Positions 1-8,530 of a DNA stretch of 64,000 nucleotides are shown here, piece after piece. The notes below the pieces were generated by a model. The model made no database searches. It was not told where the DNA came from and saw only the letters and a list, made by a program, of their open reading frames with translations. How positions within the stretch are numbered: position 1 is the stretch's first letter; each line of letters starts with the position of its first letter. Location of the stretch: assembly GCF_902364365.1 (NCBI RefSeq), contig NZ_CABJDN010000015.1, positions 1 through 64,000 of the forward strand. The letters run 5' to 3'. This DNA is from Bacteroides intestinalis. Its GTDB lineage: Bacteria; Bacteroidota; Bacteroidia; Bacteroidales; Bacteroidaceae. The position numbers were made by a program, and so were the translations under genes.

Positions 1-520
1 ATCATCCGGAGCTTCGGCATTGCCGAAACAACCTCCTTCTTCCGTATTGCAGTCCCTTCCTTTTACCGTTTGTCCCGGCAGTCCGTTGCTAACCCGTTCC
101 CCCCTGTCACTTGTGGCAGGGAGATAGGAGTATGGTTTTGCTTGCAAAACCGTATGGCTTGTTTTACTTTCCGTACTGCCCTTTTCCTTGTTTTCTGCCT
201 CCCCTAATGTGCTTTTTTCATAGCTCCATCTGAGATCCTTTGTTTTTGAACGGCAAATTTATTTCGGTGGATGGATACGAAAGAGTTCCGGTCTTCGCCC
301 TTTGTCCCGAAAAAAATAACGCCGGACGGCTTCGCTGTCCCCAACATTTTTTGTCGTCCAAAACTTTTCTTAATCCCTCCTTCCTTATTGTTGTGTGCCG
401 TAAAAAAAAGGCTCATAAACTCAGATGGGGCATGAAAGCTCAAAAAAAAAGTCGGCAGAAAGAAAAGGCCATCCCGGAAAGGGGTTTAAAAAAAGGTCTT
501 TAAATCTAGCTGAAGCATAA
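1..520 (+). repeat. Long structured leader repeat, copy A
   Basis: This non-coding block is nearly identical to 9103-9626, and its last 350 bases also match 36810-37166. The window edge cuts its left side. It holds several hairpins: TTCGGC/GCCGAA at 13-27, a CCTG..CAC/GTG..CAGG stem near 103-121, an imperfect stem around 132-157, and a short GGAC/GTCC stem near 327-345. It ends just before a + strand operon, as the other copies do. Open frames on both strands inside it do not look like proteins. A regulatory or single-stranded-DNA role is inferred from structure, repetition and position only. Confidence 0.75.
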
Positions 521-545
521 GTTTAATTTTAATAGATAAAAGACT

Positions 546-1112
546 ATGGCACATCAGAGTAAATATCCTAGTTTAGACAGACAATGGCATAAGATGATGT
601 TTTCTTTCTTTGAGTATCTTCCTATGCAATATCGGCAGGCAACGGAAAGAGAATGGCAAATTCGTAAGATGATATGGAGTTTTAAGGATGGAAAAGCTTA
701 TTTGAATATAGCTTGGATGATAGCGAATAAGTTACATCAAGTTTTTGGTGATGATGTTAAGAATATTGTTTTTGCTTGTGTTCCGGCTTCTTCCGCTGAT
801 AAGAATGAACTTCGTTATAAGGGGTTTGCTTCGGCTGTGTGTAAGTTTTCAGGTGCTATCAATGCGTATGAACATATACGTGTCAGTGGAGATCGTTTGG
901 CTATTCACGAGAAATTTGACAGCAAGTCGCTTCAAAAAGTACAAGTGATAGAATTTGACAAGGACTTTTTTCGGGGTAAGAAAATCTTGGTATTTGACGA
1001 TATTTTAACAAAAGGGTTTTCGTATGCTCGTTTCGCATGTCAGTTGGAAAAAATAGGAGGTGAGGTTTTGGGAGGTTTCTTTTTAGGTAAAACAGTTGTC
1101 CGTATGTTATAA
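546..1112 (+). CDS. Phosphoribosyltransferase-like protein
   Basis: This 188-residue soluble protein carries a type I phosphoribosyltransferase signature: a hydrophobic strand followed by two aspartates and a small loop (KILVFDDILTKGFS, residues 146-159), which binds PRPP in this family. The strand at residues 73-82 (NIVFACVPAS) fits an earlier core strand. The substrate cannot be read from the sequence; ComF-like or orotate-type relatives are possible. It is the first gene after leader repeat A and is almost contiguous with the SLOG gene downstream (one base between stop and next ATG), so the two are probably co-translated. Confidence 0.65.
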   Translation: MAHQSKYPSLDRQWHKMMFSFFEYLPMQYRQATEREWQIRKMIWSFKDGKAYLNIAWMIANKLHQVFGDDVKNIVFACVPASSADKNELRYKGFASAVCKFSGAINAYEHIRVSGDRLAIHEKFDSKSLQKVQVIEFDKDFFRGKKILVFDDILTKGFSYARFACQLEKIGGEVLGGFFLGKTVVRML

Positions 1113-1113
1113 G

Positions 1114-1728
1114 ATGAAAGAAAAAGAGAGTTATATAGAGAAGCAGAAGGATATCTTTGGAGATACTACTTGGTTCACTTATCGTTATGAGGTGAATGGA
1201 ATGGTGTATGAAACTTCGGCAGGTTCGTTGGATATATGTAGAAAGGCACGTGATAAATGGATGAAAATGATGTCCGTTGCTTTTACCGGTCATAGAACGA
1301 TACGAACAAATAAATATGCTTTGTCCGTATCGTTGAATGAAGAGGTACGTTTCTGCTATGAGAATGGAATCCGTTTTTTCTATATTGGTTGTGCGGTTGG
1401 ATTTGACATGATGGCTGCTCATACCGTACTTGAACAAAGGAAACAATATCCCGATATGGTTTTGGTGGCGGTTGTTCCTTATGTCGGGCAAGATGTGTAT
1501 TTCAACAAAGAGGACAAACAGAGGTATGCTGATATTTTGCGCCAAGCCGACAAGGTGGTAGTTCTATCCGAATATTATTATGCCCAATGCTATGCCCACC
1601 GTAATGATTACATGATTTCACACGCCTGTAGGCTGATTGCCTATTGGGATGGAAAATCTGCCGGAGGAACTTCTTATACGTTTAACAAGGCACAAAAAAA
1701 GAAATTGGTGATATACAATCTGTTTTGA
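1114..1728 (+). CDS. SLOG-family protein (DUF1273/YpsA-like)
   Basis: The protein has about 204 residues. After a roughly 50-residue N-terminal extension it shows the SLOG Rossmann-like fold: SVAFTGHR opens the first strand, GCAVGFDMMAA is the glycine-rich loop with helix, then VAVVPY, VVVLSEYY and a C-terminal AYWDGKSAGGTSYT strand and loop. SLOG proteins bind nucleotides or related ligands, and several are sensors in defence or conflict systems. I chose the ATG one base after the upstream stop rather than a TTG 18 bases earlier. Pairing with a phosphoribosyltransferase suggests nucleotide chemistry, but this is inference. Confidence 0.7.
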   Translation: MKEKESYIEKQKDIFGDTTWFTYRYEVNGMVYETSAGSLDICRKARDKWMKMMSVAFTGHRTIRTNKYALSVSLNEEVRFCYENGIRFFYIGCAVGFDMMAAHTVLEQRKQYPDMVLVAVVPYVGQDVYFNKEDKQRYADILRQADKVVVLSEYYYAQCYAHRNDYMISHACRLIAYWDGKSAGGTSYTFNKAQKKKLVIYNLF

Positions 1729-1898
1729 TTCAGATTGTATATCGTTGTTTTCCAGCGGTATGATCAAACGTGGCGATGTCATACTGTCTGGTTGCTGTAA
1801 GTGCTAATACTTCCGATGCAAAAGAGAAAGACACAATAAATATGAAAAGCAATGATAGATGAATTTTACTTAATTGTTTTACCTTTGTAAAACATTAG

Positions 1899-3202
1899 TG
1901 TCCCATTAAAATTGGGACGAATTAAAAATTAAATAAACTTGGCCCATTTGGTCCGAATCGTTCTTTGTCATTTTGAAATTTAGTTTTATCAAAGAGGTCT
2001 CTCAGATGAGTCTTATCAGTCAATGAGATGCTCAGTATTTGTAACACTTCATATGTACTTCTGTTCAGTTGCATATCGTGTTGAATGATTGCCACCAAAC
2101 AGTAAGCGCATATAGCAGCATATATCTGTATTCGAACAGCATTCTCTGTAGTTCCCCAAAATCTTTTGATTTTAAGGTGCTGCTTGAGCCATTTGAAAAA
2201 CAGCTCTACCTGCCAGCGATTTTTATAAAGTTCAGCAACTTGAAGCGCAGATATATGCATCGCATTGGTTATGAATGTAAATTCTCGTTCTTGTTCTTCA
2301 TCCCAATATTTAACCAATCTAAGTGGCTCTGGATAATATTGTTTAGGATAGAATCCTGTCAGAAATACACTTGCGTCTGAAAGCACATTCTTAGGCAGCC
2401 TACGTTTCCATTGGATGGATTTGTACCCGAGATTCTTTTTTGCTCTGACAACAAAGTAGGCTTCAATTTGATGAATTTTATACAGTATTTTGAAGTTGTT
2501 ATAACCGCGGTCAAAGATGTAATAAGAGCTTGGTTCATAAGGAATTTCAATCATAACTTTAGAATCGTGTACGGATGCTTCCGTGATATGAAAGAATGCA
2601 GGAATCTGTGTTTCCACATCATATAATGTATGCACTTTGATACCACCTTTCTTTTTGCGGAATTTTGCCCACCAAAAGACTGAAAGGCACAGGTCAATAG
2701 TAGTCGAATCGAAAGCATAAACGTTACCGCCAAGTTTGAAAATATGATTAGCACACTTTTGTCGTGCTTCGCTAACCAGGTAGTAAGCATATTCTTCAAA
2801 GATGTGATAGTCTCTATCTTGATTTGCTCTTGCCAGCGATGACTTTGATACATTTTTACCCATTCCTAAATGATAACATTTGGAATGATGAGCTTCAAGA
2901 GCAACTATCAAATCTCGCAGACTTTCACGATTAGAAAGTTGACCAAACATCAAAGCAAGTAGTTGATTCCAGCAGGTGAAGTGCTTCACATATTTATCAC
3001 CATCATACTTGGTGACTATGCGGTTAAACTTACTTCGATTCAGAAATGAAGCCAATTGAGCGAAAACGTATTTGTCTTGGAACATATGCCATCGGATTAA
3101 TCTGATGCAAAGCTACAAATTCAAGTCCGTTCGCTCGGAAAATCGCTGTAACTAACTAAATTTCAAATATTTCAAAGAACTCTTTTAGATTTTAATGGGA
3201 CA
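1899..3202 (-). mobile_element. IS4-family insertion sequence
   Basis: The element has one transposase gene and perfect terminal inverted repeats of at least 13 bases (TGTCCCATTAAAA at the left end, its complement at the right end). Sequence outside these ends is also partly palindromic, so the true boundary may be wider (about 1873-3228). No clean target duplication is visible. It separates the SLOG gene from the small ORFs of the DUF3791/DUF3990 module. Confidence 0.75.
1922..3085 (-). CDS. IS4-family transposase
   Basis: This 387-residue protein resembles Bacteroidales IS4 transposases. An N-terminal DNA-binding part contains the stretch NRESLRDLIVAL and a LGMGKNVSKSSLARAN helix region. 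The DDE core includes YAFDSTTIDLC (first aspartate), YIFDRGYNNF (second aspartate in the YxxDRGY pattern) and the Y-(2)-R-(3)-E-(6)-K-like signature YKNRWQVELFFKWLKQHL carrying the glutamate. The length is normal for the family and the reading frame is intact, so the element may still be active. Confidence 0.88.
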   Translation of the reverse strand: MFQDKYVFAQLASFLNRSKFNRIVTKYDGDKYVKHFTCWNQLLALMFGQLSNRESLRDLIVALEAHHSKCYHLGMGKNVSKSSLARANQDRDYHIFEEYAYYLVSEARQKCANHIFKLGGNVYAFDSTTIDLCLSVFWWAKFRKKKGGIKVHTLYDVETQIPAFFHITEASVHDSKVMIEIPYEPSSYYIFDRGYNNFKILYKIHQIEAYFVVRAKKNLGYKSIQWKRRLPKNVLSDASVFLTGFYPKQYYPEPLRLVKYWDEEQEREFTFITNAMHISALQVAELYKNRWQVELFFKWLKQHLKIKRFWGTTENAVRIQIYAAICAYCLVAIIQHDMQLNRSTYEVLQILSISLTDKTHLRDLFDKTKFQNDKERFGPNGPSLFNF

Positions 3203-3228
3203 ACAATGTTTGTAAAAGGTAAAACAAT

Positions 3229-3366
3229 ATGCGTTTTTCAGATACAGAGAACAATATGACCTTTTGCATAGGTGTGTGTTGGTTAGGAACTCCAAATATG
3301 GAGTCGTTGCAGAAAATAATGATGAACTTGAATATTATTGATAAGGATGGAAACAATGGAAGCTAA
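3229..3366 (+). CDS. Small hypothetical protein, first ORF of the DUF3791/DUF3990 module
   Basis: This 45-residue ORF starts immediately inside or next to the right end of the IS4 element and overlaps the next gene by 11 bases. I recognise no domain. It may be the 3' part of a longer gene cut by the insertion, because the ATG lies within the palindromic flank of the element. It is kept because it overlaps translationally with the next ORF. Confidence 0.35.
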   Translation: MRFSDTENNMTFCIGVCWLGTPNMESLQKIMMNLNIIDKDGNNGS

Positions 3367-3508
3367 TGAACTGATGCGATATGCCTATGAATTACTGCAA
3401 GGGCATTCGAATGAAGAATGTGCCCGAATATTAAGAGAAGTGGTGGCCGAGTGTCAGGTGTGTATAAAGAACTGTGAAGAAGGTGTTTTCGAAAATATGC
3501 TAAAGTAA
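3356..3508 (+). CDS. Small cysteine-containing protein of the DUF3791/DUF3990 module
   Basis: The 50-residue product is helical and charged with four cysteines (EECARILREVVAECQVCIKNC). Its start overlaps the preceding small ORF and it ends 13 bases before the DUF3791 gene. Small helical partners next to DUF3990 genes are common in gut bacteria, so an antitoxin or regulator role is possible. I see no recognised domain. Confidence 0.45.
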   Translation: MEANELMRYAYELLQGHSNEECARILREVVAECQVCIKNCEEGVFENMLK

Positions 3509-3521
3509 TAACAACAAGAAT

Positions 3522-3971
3522 ATGGAAATTACTCATAAAAATCAAGGAGAACTTGACTCAACCATGCTCCCATTCGTGATGAGAGAGCTGGTAGAACTGG
3601 TCATGAAGAAAAAGGCATTGCCTTTAGGCGATGCACTGTATTATATATATTCTTCCAAGTTGTATAAATCTTTGCTGGATAAGAGTACCAAGTTATGGTA
3701 TTCAAGTACATTGTCGCTTTATGAAACATTGGAGAAGGAAAAAACAGAAGAAAAACGACGGTATAACGGTGACACGAAGATCCTGCTTTTCAAGATGTTC
3801 TGCATTGAGAATTATAGGGAGGAAAAGAAACAAAGTGCGGAAGAAACCTTGTTGTTGTTTTCGGACTATGGGGTTTTTGATTTTTTGGATGAGACTTTTG
3901 AAATGCTTCATACCCAAGACCCCGAATATATATTAGATACTATAACGACTTATATCAATAAAAGAAAATGA
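3522..3971 (+). CDS. DUF3791 domain protein, possible antitoxin
   Basis: This 149-residue protein appears to carry two related helical halves. The C-terminal half (about residues 85-149: LLFKMFCIENYREEK, then FSDYGVFDFLDETFEMLHTQ and YILDTI) fits DUF3791, a short family usually found beside DUF3990. The N-terminal half (about 14-65) includes ALPLGDALYYIYSSKLYKSL and resembles the other small helical family found in such clusters. Its stop overlaps the DUF3990 start by four bases, which implies coupled translation. An antitoxin function is inferred from this arrangement and is not shown by the sequence. Confidence 0.6.
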   Translation: MEITHKNQGELDSTMLPFVMRELVELVMKKKALPLGDALYYIYSSKLYKSLLDKSTKLWYSSTLSLYETLEKEKTEEKRRYNGDTKILLFKMFCIENYREEKKQSAEETLLLFSDYGVFDFLDETFEMLHTQDPEYILDTITTYINKRK

Positions 3972-4450
3972 GACTATTTCATGGATCTACAGTTACCGTG
4001 AAACGCCCTAATATACAGAAAGGACGGAAGGCTACGGACTTTGGGAAGGGATTTTATACGACAACCAACTTTGAACAAGCAAAAAAATGGGCTTTGTTGA
4101 AGAAGAACAGGGAACAGAGCGAAAAAGCAATCGTCTCTGTTTATGAAGTTCCCGATGATATTCTTGATAGGGAATATCCGGTTCTTCGGTTTATGGGTGC
4201 GACAAAAGAATGGCTGGAGTTTGTTGTCAACAACCGCAGAGGAAGAGAAAACGGTGACTATGACCTAATAATGGGGCCTGTCGCAAATGACCAGTTATAT
4301 GCGACAATTCGGCTTTATGAACAGAGAGTTGTTACGGCTGAAGCCGCTATTGAGATGCTGAAAGCGCATAAGTTGTTCAATCAGCTTTCATTTCATACGG
4401 TAACAGTCGCTTTGTTGTTGAAGTTTGTTGAATCAATTGAAGTGGGGTAA
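3968..4450 (+). CDS. DUF3990 protein, ADP-ribosyltransferase-like
   Basis: The 160-residue protein begins with LFHGS (His5) and then DFGKGFYTT (Tyr30), the order of the first two catalytic positions in H-Y-E type ADP-ribosyltransferases. Acidic candidates for the third position lie further on, for example in RLYEQRV. DUF3990 proteins are annotated as ART-fold proteins and often sit with DUF3791 genes. That suggests a toxin with its antitoxin, probably acting in the cytoplasm since there is no signal peptide. The target is unknown. Confidence 0.6.
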   Translation: MRLFHGSTVTVKRPNIQKGRKATDFGKGFYTTTNFEQAKKWALLKKNREQSEKAIVSVYEVPDDILDREYPVLRFMGATKEWLEFVVNNRRGRENGDYDLIMGPVANDQLYATIRLYEQRVVTAEAAIEMLKAHKLFNQLSFHTVTVALLLKFVESIEVG

Positions 4451-4527
4451 AGAATATGTGAAGTGAAAATAGGGGGAAGTTTATCCCCCAATGGTAAGGT
4501 TGTTTTTTGCGTCCACTTAGTTTTTTC

Positions 4528-5345
4528 CCACCCACCCTTTCAGCGGAGTGACTGCCCGGCAGTCTGTTGCTTACCCATATGTCCTAGCCTTTTAGGGCTG
4601 TAGATAGGTAGTTGGATATTTCGCTGCCAAATCGGCAGTCCGCTTCAATCGTTTGCTTGCTTTTCTCCGAGTGGAGCCTTTCTGCTTTTCCGGTGGTGTA
4701 ATCTTCTTTTATTGGAAACAGGTGTAGTGGCTGTATGCCTGTGTGGTTATGTTCTCCCGCAGAATCCGCAAGTCAGTTCTTCCGTTGCAGCTTTTCATTT
4801 TATCGTGCAGTCACTTTTTTCGATACGTGGAATATGATATGCTTCATTCTTCGGCTTCATTTTTTTAAAAGGAATTGCAGATGTTTCTTCCGGTGTGTCG
4901 ATAGGCGGCTGACCATCTTTTCGGGATGTGCCATGCTTGCTGTCTAACCGGTTGTTTTTTGCATCCTTTCCAAACCTGTTACTGATTTTCAAGTTTTGTC
5001 TTTTTCATATCATTTTTTAGGGAAGTCAAATCATTTTCCGTTGCAAATATAGATTGTTGCTAACCCCTTTTACGGGGATAAGGGGACGATTCACAAACAC
5101 CACGTTGTTATTCGTCTGAAATCTTCCTTTTTTTGCCTTGCATAAAAAGCGTATTTAACCCGAATTATTTGCTGCCATCTTCACCAATAAAAAAGTTACA
5201 AATCTTCCTTTTTCCGGCCAGCATAAAAAGAGTATTTATATCTTTTTTCATGGTGTCCCCCAAAGCCAACAATCAGTTATTGCACTGTAAAATTGATTAA
5301 TTAACTTCTAAAAAATCAGAGATATGAAAAAGATTGAAAATTCAT
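4528..5345 (+). repeat. ssb leader repeat, copy 1
   Basis: This roughly 800-base non-coding block is repeated at about 7549-8530, at high identity over the last 600 bases. Both copies run into an ssb gene start, and the repeat includes the first 35 or so coding bases. Compared with copy 2, this copy lacks about 180 bases after the CAGCGGAGTGACTG segment. Its right half has AT-rich tracts and two direct repeats of a TCTTCCTTTTT..GCATAAAAAG segment near 5121-5150 and 5203-5232. Short ORFs on both strands have unconvincing starts and compositions. Confidence 0.75.
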
Positions 5346-5659
5346 TCGCAGTAACAGGCAGGATTTGTAGGGATGCAGAAATCCATTTATTCGAAATAGT
5401 AAAGGTTGCACACTTCTCTATTGTGGTCAGTCGCATAGGCAAGATAAATGAAGAAAAAACATTTGTTTCCTCTGTTATGAAAGTTGAAGCCTGGAGTAAG
5501 ATGGAAGACCGCTATGCTTTTTGGATACTGCAAAAAGATGTACTGATTACCGTTGAAGGCTACTTTAAGCCGGAAGAATGGACGGATTCTAAAAGTGGGG
5601 AGAAACGTAACCGCATTGTGATGGTAGCTACTAAGTTCTACCCGACTCCGGAAAAATAA
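5324..5659 (+). CDS. ssb: Single-stranded DNA-binding protein, divergent short paralogue
   Basis: This 111-residue OB-fold protein begins MKKIENSFAVTGRICRDAEI, a typical SSB opening, and ends with the strand RNRIVMVATKFYP. Its first dozen residues and its last 35 are almost identical to the paralogue at 8508, but the middle is strongly diverged. It stops about 20 residues earlier and has no acidic C-terminal tip, so docking to chromosomal replication partners is unlikely. It follows ssb leader repeat copy 1. A role in coating incoming single strands is inferred. Confidence 0.8.
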   Translation: MKKIENSFAVTGRICRDAEIHLFEIVKVAHFSIVVSRIGKINEEKTFVSSVMKVEAWSKMEDRYAFWILQKDVLITVEGYFKPEEWTDSKSGEKRNRIVMVATKFYPTPEK

Positions 5660-5692
5660 GAACCCCCGGACTAAAAAGAAAAAGCAATCAAA

Positions 5693-5723
5693 CGATTGAA
5701 GCGGCACAAGGTCGCTTCAATCG
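5693..5723 (+). terminator. Hairpin after ssb copy 1
   Basis: A perfect 11-base inverted repeat (CGATTGAAGCG and its complement, nine-base loop) follows the ssb stop by 34 bases. Only a short T stretch follows, so termination may be weak. It corresponds to the better terminator after the second ssb. Confidence 0.55.
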
Positions 5724-5765
5724 TTTGCTAATGCGGCAGAAGATTATAAAAAAAGTGTTTCTTAA

Positions 5766-5813
5766 TTTGGTGATTTTCAGATTTATCGGTATTTTTGTAT
5801 CAAAAATGATACC
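5766..5813 (+). promoter_or_regulatory. hipBA-1 promoter with palindromic operator
   Basis: TTTG at 5766-5769 and TATTTTTG at 5790-5797 are 20 bases apart, matching the Bacteroides -33/-7 promoter form. An inverted repeat (GGTAT..TTTG / CAAA..ATACC, 5788-5813) overlaps the -7 box, as expected for an operator bound by the HipB-like repressor. Confidence 0.6.
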
Positions 5814-5828
5814 TAAATATGTTTTTCT

Positions 5829-6167
5829 ATGAAAAGATTATATGATACATATACAATATACGAATTTTCAGATGAATGTATTGTAAAGGAAATCTGCAAG
5901 AGAGTTAAGTCTATAAGACTTAGCTGCTGTTTTTCCCAGCAAGAATTTGCGGATAAGGCAGGAGTATCTATCGTTACTATTAAGAGAATAGAATCTTGTA
6001 AAGTAAGTGATATTGCCCTAAGTACATTGCTTAAGATTTTGCGTATAAGTGGAACTCTTGAAGGCGTTGTCGGTTTGGTTCCGGAACTTCCAGACTCCCC
6101 TTTCCTAATCAATGAAAAAACAGGTAAAAGAATACAAAGAATTAACGGTAAACGTAAGATGGTATGA
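5829..6167 (+). CDS. hipB: HipB-like XRE antitoxin, module 1
   Basis: The 112-residue protein has an XRE helix-turn-helix at about residues 23-75: SCCFSQQEFADKAGVS, then IVTIKRIESCKVSDIALSTLLKILRI. The C-terminal tail (LVPELPDSP) matches the tail of HipB-type partners in this window. The stop overlaps the hipA start by four bases, so translation is coupled. It should repress its own promoter and neutralise the kinase. Its sequence differs clearly from the other two hipB genes, so the modules are not recent duplicates. Confidence 0.85.
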   Translation: MKRLYDTYTIYEFSDECIVKEICKRVKSIRLSCCFSQQEFADKAGVSIVTIKRIESCKVSDIALSTLLKILRISGTLEGVVGLVPELPDSPFLINEKTGKRIQRINGKRKMV

Positions 6168-7441
6168 AGAAAGAGCCGATTATAGTGAATGTATATCTGT
6201 GGGGGACTTGCATTGGCAAATTGAATTGGGACTTTGAAAAGCATTGTTCTGTATTCCAATTTACGGATGAATATAGGAAACAAGATTATGATATATGCCC
6301 TTCCACACACCCTAAGAGAACCCCTTTGTTTGCGTCTTTCTATGGGAATAAAGATAAATTATATCAAGGGCTTCCGGAATTTCTTGCAGATGCGCTTCCT
6401 GACAAATGGGGGGCTTCCCTATTTGACCAATGGCTCACGGATAATAATATAAAGGTTACGGAATCATTGCCTCTATTGAAGCTCTCTTATATTGGCAAGA
6501 GGGCTATGGGAGCATTGGAATTTGAACCGGAATTTAATGATGATGCCATCCATGAGTCAGTAAATATGTCATCATTGGCAACTTTGGCTTCTAAAATATA
6601 TAATGATCGAGATGCTGCTGTCATATCACCGGAGGATAGCCTCACGATGAAAAAGTTGATATATCTTGGAACTTCTGCCGGTGGCATGCGCCCGAAGGCA
6701 GTGATTGCCTATAATCTCGAAACGGAAGAGTTTCGTTCCGGCCAGGTGGATTTGCCTGAAAATTTTAAGCAGTATATCATCAAATTTAAAGAAGCAGATG
6801 ACTCTCCTACCACAGAGATAGAAATGGTATATAGCGAAATGGCAAAGGCGGCGGGAATCAACATGATGCCATGCTTCCTGAAAGAAATTGATGGAAGAAA
6901 TCATTTCGTAACGGAAAGATTTGATCGTAAGAATGGAGAAAAGCTCTTTAGTCAGACCCTTGCGGCCATTATGCCGGGTGCAGATGATTATATGAAGCTG
7001 TGTTGGATAGCAGAGACTCTGAAACTTCCCCAGGAAGACAAAGATCAGATATTTATCAGAATGGTATTTAATTATGTCGCAGGTATATCCGATGATCATA
7101 ATAAGAACATATCGTTTATCATGGATAAGGCAGGGGTATGGCGTTTATCACCTGCATATGATGTAATGTTCACGGCAAATACATGGGAAAATTCTTCAGC
7201 ACACATTCATTCGATGGGCGTGATGGGCAAAAGGTCTGCCTTGACTACAAGTGATTTCGTCAACTTTGCCGAGGATTTTGTAGAGGAGCCCGAAAAGAAG
7301 ATATTACAGGTGTTCGATGCTGTAAGCAAATTTCAATCGTTATGCGCCACGTATGGCATAGATAAGGCTATATTTGATAAAATCCAACATGTATTGGATG
7401 GATTGGTCACTGATGATTTGGATTTGCTGCAATTAACTTAA
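6164..7441 (+). CDS. hipA: HipA-like serine/threonine kinase toxin, module 1
   Basis: This 425-residue protein has the HipA N-terminal couple domain (about 1-110) followed by the kinase fold. Visible motifs are the glycine-rich loop GTSAGGMRPKA (169-179), the TERFDR segment (250-255), the catalytic SDDHNKN (309-315) and the metal-binding SPAYDV (329-334). All expected catalytic residues are present. In E. coli HipA phosphorylates glutamyl-tRNA synthetase; the target here is unknown. It is translationally coupled to hipB and should act in the cytoplasm, in growth arrest or plasmid stabilisation. Confidence 0.9.
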   Translation: MKKEPIIVNVYLWGTCIGKLNWDFEKHCSVFQFTDEYRKQDYDICPSTHPKRTPLFASFYGNKDKLYQGLPEFLADALPDKWGASLFDQWLTDNNIKVTESLPLLKLSYIGKRAMGALEFEPEFNDDAIHESVNMSSLATLASKIYNDRDAAVISPEDSLTMKKLIYLGTSAGGMRPKAVIAYNLETEEFRSGQVDLPENFKQYIIKFKEADDSPTTEIEMVYSEMAKAAGINMMPCFLKEIDGRNHFVTERFDRKNGEKLFSQTLAAIMPGADDYMKLCWIAETLKLPQEDKDQIFIRMVFNYVAGISDDHNKNISFIMDKAGVWRLSPAYDVMFTANTWENSSAHIHSMGVMGKRSALTTSDFVNFAEDFVEEPEKKILQVFDAVSKFQSLCATYGIDKAIFDKIQHVLDGLVTDDLDLLQLT

Positions 7442-8530
7442 AGAACAGTAGATGGTGATAGTTGCTCCAGTCTTTTCTGGAACGGCTTTCTTTTCTTTTG
7501 AGATCTTTATACCCCTATTTGTTATTTTGGAGAAAGTCACATGTTTCCCACCCACCCTTTCAGCGGAGTGACTGTCCCCGTTTCAGGATTTCTCATAGTC
7601 ACTCGCAGGCTCCGTGATTGTGTGAAATCCAGGAATGGGGAAGGCAAAGGAGAGAGGCATATCCGGTCTGCTTTCGGAGCTTCGGCCACATCGAGACAAC
7701 CTCTTTCCGGCGGCTATGCCACTCTCCTTTTATTTGCCCGGCAGTCTGTTGCTTACCCATATGCCCCAGCCTTTTAGGGCTGTATATAGGTAGTCGGATA
7801 TTTCGCCGCTAAATCGGCAGTCCGCTTCAATCGTTTGCTTGCTTTTCTCCGAGTGGATGCCTTTCTGTTTTTCCGGTTGTATAATCTTCTTTTTCCGGAA
7901 ACAGTTGTAGTGGCTGTATGCCTGTATGGTTATGTTCTCCCCGCAGAATCCGCAAGTCTGTTCTTCCGTTGCAGCCTTTCATTTTATCGTGCAGTCACTT
8001 TTTTCGATACGTGGAATATTGTATGCTTCATTCTTCGGCTTCATTTTTTTAAAAGGAATTGCAGAGGTTTCTTCCGGTGTGTCGATAGGCGGCTGACCAT
8101 ATTTTCGGAATGTGCCATGCTTGCTGTCTGACCGGTTGTTTTTTGCATCCTTTCCAAACCTGTTGCTGATTTTCAAGTTTTGTCTTTTTCATATCATTTT
8201 TTAGGGAAGTCAAATCATTTTCCGTTGCAAATATAGATTGTTGCTAACCCCTTTTACGGGGATAAGGGGACGATTCACAAACACCACGTTGTTATTCGTC
8301 TGAAATCTTCCTTTTTTTGCCTTGCATAAAAAGCGTATTTAACCCGAATTATTTGCTGCCATCTTCACCAATAAAAAAGTTACAAATCTTCCTTTTTCCG
8401 GCCAGCATAAAAAGAGTATTTATATCTTTTTTCATGGTGTCCCCCAAAGCCAACAATCAGTTATTGCACTGTAAAATTGATTAATTAACTTCTAAAAAAT
8501 CAGAGATATGAAAAAGATTGAAAATTCATT
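7442..8530 (+). repeat. ssb leader repeat, copy 2
   Basis: After about 100 bases of unique sequence following hipA, this region repeats the 4528-5345 block. It contains an extra segment near 7575-7740 that is itself related to leader copies A and B: GGAGCTTCGGC, then GACAACCTC, then CCGGCAGTCTGTTGCT. The two leader repeat families therefore share a core of about 200 bases. No protein-coding gene is convincing here. Confidence 0.72.

Noticed and set aside
204..503. Open frames on both strands in leader copies A, B and C
   Set aside because: Both strands stay open through the same repeat, translations are low-complexity and differ by frameshifts between copies, and no ribosome-binding site is evident. 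They are best explained as non-coding structured DNA.
4795..8176. A 65-residue - strand frame present in both ssb leaders (4795-4992 and 7979-8176)
   Set aside because: It needs a TTG start, and the few differences between the copies include several that change amino acids. The hydrophilic composition is suggestive, but the evidence is too weak to call it a gene.
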